Shown here in pieces: positions 8,437 to 15,430 of a stretch of DNA of 64,000 bases. Positions within the stretch are counted from its first letter, which is position 1. The number at the start of each line of letters is the position of its first letter. The position numbers were made by a program, and so were the translations under genes. The stretch lies in the NCBI RefSeq assembly GCF_047238125.1, contig NZ_JBDFMH010000001.1, positions 1,984,001-2,048,000 on the forward strand. Direction: 5' to 3'. The notes beneath the pieces were generated by a model. The model saw only the letters and a program-made list of their open reading frames with translations, had not been told where the DNA came from and did not search any database. Origin of the DNA: JBDFMH01 sp047238125. GTDB taxonomy: Bacteria; Pseudomonadota; Alphaproteobacteria; Sphingomonadales; Sphingomonadaceae.

Positions 8437-9267
8437 TTAAGCGTCCTGATTAGCCGACCGGTTCGAACACGCCGCTACCCACGCCCGCGCCTCCGCGGTC
8501 GTCACCCAGCGCAACGCGTTTCCCACCAGCCGCCGATAGTTTGGGTCCGCGAATGTCTGAGGGCCGTCGCCCGGCTGGATATAGACCAGCGGGCTTGCGT
8601 CTGCCGCAGCGGCCCAGGCAGCGATTCCGGTCGCGGGCGGCGGCGTCCAGTCGGCGGGCTGCATCTGTCGCCGCACGGCGCTTTCAGCTGATTGGAAGCG
8701 GCTGTCTTCGATCGCGGTCTCGATCCGCAGCAACGGCAATACGGCCCGCGTCGCAATTCCGTGGCGGTAGGGCTCGTCGGTCAGCGTGAAGCGCGGCGCC
8801 AAACCAGCGACGACCGGATGATCGGGATCGACTGGCGCGACATCATAGCTGATATCGCCGGCAAAGCCCGAAGCGACGCTGGACTCGACAGCCTTGTAGC
8901 GGAAGCTGCCGCCGATCAGCTCTGCATAACGCGGCCAGGCCGGCCACCCCGCCAGCGCATGATGGATCGCGACGATCCCCTTGCCGCTCGCAACCAGCGC
9001 CTCGAACCCGGCCACGAACGCCGGATCGGGCGCGACATGACCGGGCCGTTCCTCGATCGGCGCGCGGAAGTCGAGCCCCCACATGTCATGCAGCAACAAG
9101 GCATCATGATCGCGCAGCCCATTCGGGTTCATCAACGCCGCGGCCGCCGGCTGATCGACGAAGGTCGGATCGCAATCCACCGCGCGCAGCATCGCCTCGA
9201 ACGCGTCACGGGCAAAGGCATGGCCCTTGGTCGCGACGAACACGCGCAGCTTCGGCCGATCGGCCAT
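8437..9267 (-). CDS. ThuA-domain protein (glutamine-amidotransferase-like fold)
   Basis: This 276-residue cytosolic protein has the ThuA-like fold, first named from trehalose utilisation genes in Rhizobium. Visible features are the opening strand LRVFVATKGHAFARDAF, the segment DALLLHDMWG, then GKGIVAIHHALAGWP, the family's nucleophile-elbow position where the usual Cys is a His-His pair, and DEPYRH further on. The ATG at 9267 lies 4 bases after the stop of the enoyl-CoA hydratase gene, so it is the last gene of the catabolic operon. ThuA proteins have no firm enzymatic role; some act in sugar oxidation. Its job here is unknown. Confidence 0.8.
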   Translation of the reverse strand: MADRPKLRVFVATKGHAFARDAFEAMLRAVDCDPTFVDQPAAAALMNPNGLRDHDALLLHDMWGLDFRAPIEERPGHVAPDPAFVAGFEALVASGKGIVAIHHALAGWPAWPRYAELIGGSFRYKAVESSVASGFAGDISYDVAPVDPDHPVVAGLAPRFTLTDEPYRHGIATRAVLPLLRIETAIEDSRFQSAESAVRRQMQPADWTPPPATGIAAWAAAADASPLVYIQPGDGPQTFADPNYRRLVGNALRWVTTAEARAWVAACSNRSANQDA

Positions 9268-9271
9268 CGCG

Positions 9272-10033
9272 CTACTTTGCCCGCCCTTCGGCAAAGGCAG
9301 CCACCCCTTCCTTCGATGCCACAGAGCCGAGCGTCGCCTCGCCGAAGGCACGGCCCAGGCGCAGGCTGTCATCGATCGGCATGTCGGCGGCATGATCGAA
9401 CAGCAGCTTGGCGTTGCGCACTGCTTCCTGCGGATGGCTCAGGATGATCTCGGCGATCGCGATCGCGCGCGGCAGGACATCTGCGCCCGGCAGCACTTCA
9501 GTGATGAGGCCCAGCGCGTGCAACCGCGCCGCCGGCAGCGCCTCGCCGGTCAGGATCATCGCGAGCCCGGTCTGTCGCGGCACCGCCCGCGCCAGACGCT
9601 GCACGCCGCCGGCGAAGGGGAACAGGCCGCGCTTCACTTCGCTCAGCCCGAACAGCGCATGATCGGCCGCGATCACGATGTCGCAGGCCAGTGCGATCTC
9701 CATGCCGCCCGCCACCGCGGTGCCGTTGATCGCGGCGATCAGCGGCTTGGTACGGCGGCGTTCGGTGATGCCGGCGAAGCCGCGGCCCGGCACCAGCCCG
9801 TGGCCGACGCCGATCGCGGCCGCCTCCTTCATGTCCATACCCGAACAGAAGGCGCGGTCGCCAACGGCGGTCAGGATCACGACGCCGATCGCGGGATCAG
9901 CTTCGGCCTCGCCGATCGCTTGGTCGATCGCGGCGGATGTAGCCGCATCCAGCGCATTGCGACGATGCTCGCGGTCGATCGTCAGCAGCAGCAGGCCACC
10001 GCGACGATCGACGCGCAGGCCGGCCTCAGCCAT
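9272..10033 (-). CDS. Enoyl-CoA hydratase/isomerase family protein
   Basis: This 253-residue crotonase-fold enzyme probably hydrates or isomerises an enoyl-CoA in the operon's pathway. The oxyanion-hole segments are seen as FCSGMDMKE near residue 62 and AINGTAVAGGMEIALACD near residue 100. LFGLSEVKRGLFP follows where hydratases carry catalytic acids, so the Glu of SEVKRG may be the catalytic residue. The second Glu is replaced by a mixed segment, leaving open hydratase, isomerase or ring-cleavage chemistry. The start at 10033 (MAEAGLRV) overlaps the SnoaL gene stop by 8 bases. It is coupled on both sides to operon genes. Confidence 0.88.
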   Translation of the reverse strand: MAEAGLRVDRRGGLLLLTIDREHRRNALDAATSAAIDQAIGEAEADPAIGVVILTAVGDRAFCSGMDMKEAAAIGVGHGLVPGRGFAGITERRRTKPLIAAINGTAVAGGMEIALACDIVIAADHALFGLSEVKRGLFPFAGGVQRLARAVPRQTGLAMILTGEALPAARLHALGLITEVLPGADVLPRAIAIAEIILSHPQEAVRNAKLLFDHAADMPIDDSLRLGRAFGEATLGSVASKEGVAAFAEGRAK

Positions 10034-10571
10034 GCGCCGCCTCATAGCTTTTCCACGTTGCCAGCCCTTCGGGGAAGTCGGCGGGCTTCGGGCTATCGTA
10101 AGCGCGGTTGCGATCACGCTGCAGCATGATCGTCGGATAGTCGGCCGCATCGATATAGTAGAGGAAGTGGATGTTGCGGTCGGCGAACTTCCAGCCCTTG
10201 GCCGTGTTGCGATAGACGTCGCGATAGTGGAGGCCGACCATCATCATCTTGCCGTTGCGCTCGAGCTCGGCATGGCCCGCCACCTTGCCATGCGCCTCCT
10301 GTGTGCCGTCGCCCACGAAATCGATCTGGATGTCATGCATGAAGTGCATGCCCGGCCCCAACGCTTTGAAGCGGCCCTGATACTGTTCCATGATCGCATC
10401 GATGCCGGTCGCGTTCATCACGCCGTCTGCGGATCGCACCACCGCATCGTCGGTGAACAACGCGGCCACGTTCGGCAGATCACGTTCGTCGATCGTGAAG
10501 CAATAGCGCGCGATCAGCTGGCGGATCTGGGATTCGGCTTCGAGACGGGCGATGCGGGCTTCGATGTCCAT
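10026..10571 (-). CDS. SnoaL-like (NTF2-fold) polyketide cyclase/dehydratase-type protein
   Basis: This 181-residue protein has the SnoaL/NTF2 cone fold, opening with IARLEAESQIRQLIARYCFTIDERD, typical of the SnoaL_4 group. That group includes scytalone dehydratase-like enzymes and the bile-acid 7-alpha-dehydratases (BaiE; Hsh2 of Sphingobium). Candidate catalytic residues are Tyr/Asp near residue 23-29 and His residues in MHFMHD and GLHYRDVY. The start at 10571 has GGAGAG 8-12 bases upstream. It lies between the alpha/beta hydrolase and the hydratase genes. Together with the ketosteroid-dehydrogenase-like neighbour this suggests a dehydration step on a hydroxylated ring system, but the fold is shared by many enzymes. 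Confidence 0.8.
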   Translation of the reverse strand: MDIEARIARLEAESQIRQLIARYCFTIDERDLPNVAALFTDDAVVRSADGVMNATGIDAIMEQYQGRFKALGPGMHFMHDIQIDFVGDGTQEAHGKVAGHAELERNGKMMMVGLHYRDVYRNTAKGWKFADRNIHFLYYIDAADYPTIMLQRDRNRAYDSPKPADFPEGLATWKSYEAAHG

Positions 10572-10586
10572 CGGTCACTCTCCTGG

Positions 10587-11534
10587 TTATGCATTGAGCG
10601 CGCGGGCGAGCGCGCCGTCGCGATCCGCGCGGAACCGGCGCGAGACGGTCGCGTCCGGCGCGAACAGGTCGAAGCCGTGGACCGCGCCGGGATAGACATG
10701 CAGCTCGACCGGCACGTCGCCATCCAGCAGGGCCTGCGCATAAGCGATATTCTCGTCCACGAAGAGGTCGAGGTCGCCGGTCCCGATGAAGGCCGGCGGG
10801 AGGCCGGACAGGTCGGTCGCGCGCGCAGGCGCAGCATAGGCGGGCACCGCGTCGCCGCCGCTCAGCTCGCCCAGATATGCCGCCCAGCCGCGCCGGTTGC
10901 AGTCGTCGTTCCAGATCCTGGAATCGGTGATGGTGCGGCTCGATTTCGTGATCCCGCGATCGTCCAGCATCGGATAGACCAGCCACTGGAAGCAGGGCTG
11001 CGGCCCGCCCGCATCCCGCGCGCGCAGCGCCAGCGCGGCTGCCACACCTCCGCCCGAGCTCGCTCCGCCGATCGCGATCCGGCGCGGATCGATGCCCAGC
11101 GCCGCCGCCTCGTTAAACGCGTGGCGCAGCACCGCCCAGGCATCGTCCAGCGCTGCCGGATAGGGATGCTCGGGGGCCTGCCGCCAATCGACAGACAGGC
11201 ACACGCAGCCCATCGTCGCCGCGACAGTCTCCATCAGCGGATCATCCTGATCGATCGCGCCTAGCACATGGCCGCCGCCATGCACCCATACCAGCGCCGG
11301 GGCCGGCAGGTCCGGGGTCGCCGCGCGCCGCCGATAGAGCCGCATGCGCGCGCCATGATCGCCCACTACCCGGTCCTCGGCGATCACGTCGTCGCGGCGC
11401 ACCGCAGTCGCCAGCGTCGTCTGAGCCAGTGCGGCACGCTGCGCGCGCGCGCTGGGAATGTCGGTCAGATCGAACCGCGGCAGCAGATCGATGATCGCCG
11501 CGATCTCGGGATCCAGCCGCTCGGCAAAGCTCAT
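10587..11534 (-). CDS. Alpha/beta hydrolase, hormone-sensitive-lipase family
   Basis: This 315-residue esterase-type protein belongs to the HSL (family IV) group. HGGGHVLG near residue 85 is the oxyanion-hole motif HGGG, and GGASSGGGVAAA near residue 158 holds the nucleophile Ser (GxSxG read as GASSGG). The catalytic Asp is likely in GTGDLDLFVDEN and the His in YPGAVHGFD. It likely hydrolyses an ester or lactone. The ATG at 11534 overlaps the upstream flavoprotein stop in ATGA, which indicates translational coupling. It may open a lactone or cleave an ester of the pathway substrate. Confidence 0.9.
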   Translation of the reverse strand: MSFAERLDPEIAAIIDLLPRFDLTDIPSARAQRAALAQTTLATAVRRDDVIAEDRVVGDHGARMRLYRRRAATPDLPAPALVWVHGGGHVLGAIDQDDPLMETVAATMGCVCLSVDWRQAPEHPYPAALDDAWAVLRHAFNEAAALGIDPRRIAIGGASSGGGVAAALALRARDAGGPQPCFQWLVYPMLDDRGITKSSRTITDSRIWNDDCNRRGWAAYLGELSGGDAVPAYAAPARATDLSGLPPAFIGTGDLDLFVDENIAYAQALLDGDVPVELHVYPGAVHGFDLFAPDATVSRRFRADRDGALARALNA

Positions 11535-13252
11535 GCGCCCGCTCCCGGCCCGGCCGCGATCAGGTGGCGGGCGGCGCGATAGGCGAAGGTCATCGCGGGG
11601 CCCAGTGTCGATCCGGCACCCGGATAGGCGCCCGCGAACACGCTCGTCTGGTCGTTGCCGACCGCATAGAGGCCGGGGATCGGATCGCCGGTTTCGCTGA
11701 GAACCCGCGCATCGACATCGGTGCGCAGCCCGGCATAGGTACCGATCTCCGACGCATAGACCTTCACCGCGTAGAACGGCCCGGTTTCCAGCGGGCCGAG
11801 GCAGGGATTGGGCTGGTGGCCTTCCTCGCCCTGATAGAGATCATAGGCGCGCTGGCCGCGGCCGAATTCCGGATCGATGCCCTGTCTCGCATTGACGTTG
11901 AACGCAGTTACCGTCGCCTCCAGCTGCGCGGCATCGATCCCGGTCGCGGCGGCCAATCCGGCCAGCGTACCCGCCTTCTTCAGATAGCCCGAACGCAGAT
12001 GCTGGCCGTGCGGCACCGGATAGGGCCGCACGACGCCGATACCCCAGCGCTTCACCCCGCGGGCATCGCCGATCAGCCAGCAGCTGGCTTCGGCATAGCC
12101 AGCCCTCTCGCTGGCAGACACGAGCTGAGGGATGAAATCATGATAGGCCGAACTTTCGTCGCCGAAGCGCTTGCCGTTCGGCAGTACCGAGATGAAACCC
12201 GGCTTCTGCCGGTCGACCAGATGCGGCCACACGCCATCGGACCCCGCCTTCCCCGGGATCACCGAGATCGGCATCCACGGCGCGACATGCGCCACCCGGT
12301 CGTTGAACGCGCCACCGGCCGCCTCCGCCATGCGAATGCCGTCGCCGGTATTGCCCACCGGCGTCGGATTGCGGTGATCCGGGATCGCCACCGATGCCGG
12401 GAAGGTGCGCGCGCGGCGCTCGGGATCGTTGGGAAAGCCGCCGCACGCCAGCACCACGCCGCGCCGCGCGCGGATCGCGCCGTCGGAAAGGGTCACACCC
12501 TTCACCGCGCCGGCCTCGACGATCAACGACGACACCGGGGAAGAAAGCCTGATCTCGGTGCCGGCATCGAACAGGGTTTTCGCCAGCCGCGCCACGAGCG
12601 CGCGCCCGCGCACTACCTGCTGCGCCTCGCCGTAACGCGCGACGTCGACGAAATGCTTGAGCATCTTCTTCACGACGAAGCCCATCGCCTTGATCGACCG
12701 TCCCGCGCGCATGAACTGGATCATCTCCACGCCCGATCCAACCGCGAGCCCCAGGAACAGCGTTTGCGGCAACATGTTCTTCAGCTGGCGAACGCGCGGG
12801 CCCAGGTCGCGCGCCCTGAAATCGACCGTGCCGATCGATCGCACGCTGGAGGCATGCGCGCTTTCCGAATGATAATCGGGATAATCCATCCCGTAGAACT
12901 TCACATGGCTGTTCGCTTCCAGCCAGTCGACCATCTCGGGGCCGGTGGCGAGATACGCCTCGACCCGATCGCGATCGATATAGTTGCCGGTCTCCTCCTC
13001 CAGATAGGCGCGGGCATTCTCGATCGAGTTCGTTTTGCCAGTGGCCCGCTGAATGGCGGCGCTGTGGCGGTTGCCGGGGATCCACAACACCCCGCCCGAC
13101 GTAGCGGTGGTGCCGCCGAAGACCGCTTCCTTCTCCAGAACCAGAACGTCCAGCCCGGCGTGCCGCGCCACCACCGCCGCCGTCAGCCCGGCGGCGCCGG
13201 TGCCGACCACGATGACGTCGACTTCGGTGGGCAGCTCAGCTGGCATCGACAT
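11531..13252 (-). CDS. FAD-binding dehydrogenase, 3-ketosteroid delta1-dehydrogenase-like
   Basis: This 573-residue flavoprotein has a Rossmann FAD site (VGTGAAGLTAAV) near residue 15 and a C-terminal region GPFYAVKVY followed by GTYAGLRTD and YPGAGSTLGPAMTF. That C-terminus closely matches 3-ketosteroid delta1-dehydrogenases (KstD). Tyrosines sit at the three KstD catalytic positions by eye: in YPDYH, in ESSAYHDF and in PFYAV. KstD desaturates ring A of 3-ketosteroids; related enzymes act on other cyclic ketones. An AAGGA site 8 bases ahead of the ATG at 13252 fixes the start; an in-frame ATG at 13273 lacks one. It overlaps the SDR gene by 17 bases. Substrate not established. Confidence 0.85.
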   Translation of the reverse strand: MSMPAELPTEVDVIVVGTGAAGLTAAVVARHAGLDVLVLEKEAVFGGTTATSGGVLWIPGNRHSAAIQRATGKTNSIENARAYLEEETGNYIDRDRVEAYLATGPEMVDWLEANSHVKFYGMDYPDYHSESAHASSVRSIGTVDFRARDLGPRVRQLKNMLPQTLFLGLAVGSGVEMIQFMRAGRSIKAMGFVVKKMLKHFVDVARYGEAQQVVRGRALVARLAKTLFDAGTEIRLSSPVSSLIVEAGAVKGVTLSDGAIRARRGVVLACGGFPNDPERRARTFPASVAIPDHRNPTPVGNTGDGIRMAEAAGGAFNDRVAHVAPWMPISVIPGKAGSDGVWPHLVDRQKPGFISVLPNGKRFGDESSAYHDFIPQLVSASERAGYAEASCWLIGDARGVKRWGIGVVRPYPVPHGQHLRSGYLKKAGTLAGLAAATGIDAAQLEATVTAFNVNARQGIDPEFGRGQRAYDLYQGEEGHQPNPCLGPLETGPFYAVKVYASEIGTYAGLRTDVDARVLSETGDPIPGLYAVGNDQTSVFAGAYPGAGSTLGPAMTFAYRAARHLIAAGPGAGA

Positions 13253-14027
13253 AGGTGGCATCCTTGCTGGCATAATCGGTGGCGGCCGGGCACGCGGTCA
13301 GCCCGGCATCGACCGCAAGCACATGGCCGGTGATGTTGCGCCCATCCGGCCCCGCCAGATACGCGAAGGCACCGGCGATCTCGTCCGCCTCCACCCCGCG
13401 CCGCAACGGGTTCGCCCGCTCGTTCTTGGCGCGCACGCCATCGGCGCTGCCATATACGGCATTGGTCAGCCCGCTCGGCACCGTCCCCGGCGCGACCGAA
13501 TTCACCCGGATGCCGTGCCGCGCCAGTTCCGACGCGGCTGATTTGGTGAGGCCAACCACGCCGTGCTTGGCGGCGGTGTAGGCCAGCGGCCCCAGCGCGG
13601 CGATCCCAGCCGCACTGGATGTCGTGAGGATGCAGCCGGCACCTTGCGGGATCATCACGCGCGCCGCATGCTTGATCGAATAGAACACGCTGGTCAGCAG
13701 CACTTCGATCGTGCGCCGGAACGCCGCGCCCTCGATCTCGGCAACGCTGCCGACTGCGCCGAGCAGCCCGGCATTGGCGATCATCACGTCCAGCCGGCCA
13801 TGCGCGTCCACCGCCGCCTGAACCAGCGCCGCGACCTGATCCTCGTCGGTCACGTCGCACGGCACGAAGCGCTGGCCGATTTCGTCCGCGATCGCGCAGC
13901 CACGGTCGGCAGCGATATCGGAAAGAATGACGTGCGCGCCGGACGCCGCAAAACGGCGCGCTGTCGCCTCACCGAGGCCGCTTGCCGCGCCGGTCACGAT
14001 TGTCACCAGCCCATCGAGTCCGCTCAT
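13236..14027 (-). CDS. Short-chain dehydrogenase/reductase (SDR)
   Basis: This 263-residue NAD(P)-dependent oxidoreductase has the classical SDR layout: cofactor motif TGAASGLGEA, an Asp (LSDIAAD) after the second strand that favours NAD(H), NAGLLG, the active-site Ser in TTSSAAG and YTAAK (YxxxK). PG near residue 195 completes the cofactor site. It likely oxidises a ring hydroxyl to a ketone or the reverse, ahead of the ketosteroid-dehydrogenase-like enzyme. The start ATG at 14027 overlaps the upstream flavoprotein stop in ATGA. The product is part of the catabolic operon; substrate unknown. Confidence 0.9.
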   Translation of the reverse strand: MSGLDGLVTIVTGAASGLGEATARRFAASGAHVILSDIAADRGCAIADEIGQRFVPCDVTDEDQVAALVQAAVDAHGRLDVMIANAGLLGAVGSVAEIEGAAFRRTIEVLLTSVFYSIKHAARVMIPQGAGCILTTSSAAGIAALGPLAYTAAKHGVVGLTKSAASELARHGIRVNSVAPGTVPSGLTNAVYGSADGVRAKNERANPLRRGVEADEIAGAFAYLAGPDGRNITGHVLAVDAGLTACPAATDYASKDATYVDAS

Positions 14028-15418
14028 GCCGTCCGCTCCGTTACCGCGGCTGCGTCGGCCGCCGCATTGCGCCCGGCCACACGCCCGAAGATCACTGCGT
14101 TGGCGATCGATGCGCCGCCCGATGCATAGCAGTCGCCGAACATGCCGCCGGTCGTCTCGCCCGCGGCATAGAGGCCGGGGATCGCCCGCCCCGCCTCGTC
14201 CAGCACATGCGCCTCGACGTCGATGCGCAGGCCGGTGCCGGTCCAGCAGACGATCGCGGCACGGAGGGTGGCCGCGTAGAAGGGCGCGCGACGGATCGGA
14301 TGGAGCAGGTCTGCCGACTTGAAGAAATCGGCGTCGGCACCGGCATCGGCCATCGCATTGTAGCGCGCCACTGCGGTTTCCAGCGCATCCGCCGATACGC
14401 CGATCGCATCCGCCAGGCCCGCGATCGTGTCGGCCCGCGCGAGCAGACCCTTGTCGGCGAATTCGGCCAGTCGATCCGCCGTCCAGTTCGGCGCGGGGCG
14501 ATAGGCGCTGGTCCGTGCTGCCGTCCGGCGTTCCTCGTCGAACAGCGCGAAGCACACGCCGCCCGGCTGATCGCGCAGCAACCCGGCCAGCACCGAATAT
14601 TCGATCGCCTCGTCCACGAAGCGTCGCCCGGCCGGCGTCACGTGCATCAACCAGCTGGGCAGGTAGGATTCGAGATCCTTGGCGAAGCCGGGGCTCAGCA
14701 GCAGCAGGCCTTTGTTAAGCCCGTCCACGCCAGCCCCGGCTTCCCGGCCCATGACAAGGCCATCCCCGCGCGACCCGGGGGCACCGATGTACCAATGCGC
14801 ATCGCCGTGGCGCGCCGCATCGGGATAGAGTTCGGCCAGCAACCCCGGGTTCGCCCCGAAGCCGCCCGTGGCCAGGATAACCGCCGCGGCACGCACCGGC
14901 GCGCCATCGACGACGATACCGGAGACCCGGCCGTCCTCGACAAGCAGACGCTCCACCCGCGTGGCGGTGGCGATGTCGACACCCTGCAGACTGCCCTGGA
15001 TCGCTTCCACGATCGCGGCCCCGCCGCCCGCCGCGCGGTGCCCGCGCGGTATCTTGTCGACGCCGGCGGCGTAGAGATCGGTGGCGTGGAACGCGCAGCC
15101 CAGCGCGCGCAGCCATTCGAACGCATCGGGCGCGTCGTCGCACAGTCGCCGTACCAGCGCCGCTTCCAGCCGATACTGGTTCAGCGTCATATAATAGCGA
15201 TACTGATCGTCCGGCCCCGGATCCTCGATCCCCGCCTCGCGCTGCAACGACGTGCCGGCCGCATAGAAGACGCCGCCCGACAGCGCCGTTGAACCGCCGG
15301 TGCGCGGCTCGGATTCAACGACAAGCACTGCCGCACCGGCGGTGCTGGCGGCGGCGGCGGCACTTAATCCAGCACCGCCGGCACCGACCACGATCACGTC
15401 ATAATCGATCGTGGTCAC
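14024..15418 (-). CDS. FAD-dependent oxidoreductase, fumarate-reductase/KstD superfamily
   Basis: This 464-residue flavoprotein opens with a Rossmann motif VGAGGAGLSAAAAA and ends GLYAAGETTGG, then YASGGASIANAVIFG, the FAD-binding pattern of the fumarate reductase/flavocytochrome c group. The active site appears to include WLMHVTPAGRRFVDE. It is shorter than the neighbouring KstD-like enzyme and lacks its PFYAVKV segment, having PFYAATLRA instead. It may reduce or desaturate a C=C bond. The start is a GTG at 15418 with GGGGCGAG just upstream, 12 bases after the TonB receptor stop. It is the second gene of the operon. Confidence 0.87.
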   Translation of the reverse strand: MTTIDYDVIVVGAGGAGLSAAAAASTAGAAVLVVESEPRTGGSTALSGGVFYAAGTSLQREAGIEDPGPDDQYRYYMTLNQYRLEAALVRRLCDDAPDAFEWLRALGCAFHATDLYAAGVDKIPRGHRAAGGGAAIVEAIQGSLQGVDIATATRVERLLVEDGRVSGIVVDGAPVRAAAVILATGGFGANPGLLAELYPDAARHGDAHWYIGAPGSRGDGLVMGREAGAGVDGLNKGLLLLSPGFAKDLESYLPSWLMHVTPAGRRFVDEAIEYSVLAGLLRDQPGGVCFALFDEERRTAARTSAYRPAPNWTADRLAEFADKGLLARADTIAGLADAIGVSADALETAVARYNAMADAGADADFFKSADLLHPIRRAPFYAATLRAAIVCWTGTGLRIDVEAHVLDEAGRAIPGLYAAGETTGGMFGDCYASGGASIANAVIFGRVAGRNAAADAAAVTERTA

Positions 15419-15430
15419 CGCTCGCCCCGA

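Noticed and set aside
11564..13333. 589-codon plus-strand frame across the KstD-like gene
   Set aside because: Antisense shadow, rich in Arg/His/Ala with no domain; the minus-strand frame has complete FAD motifs.
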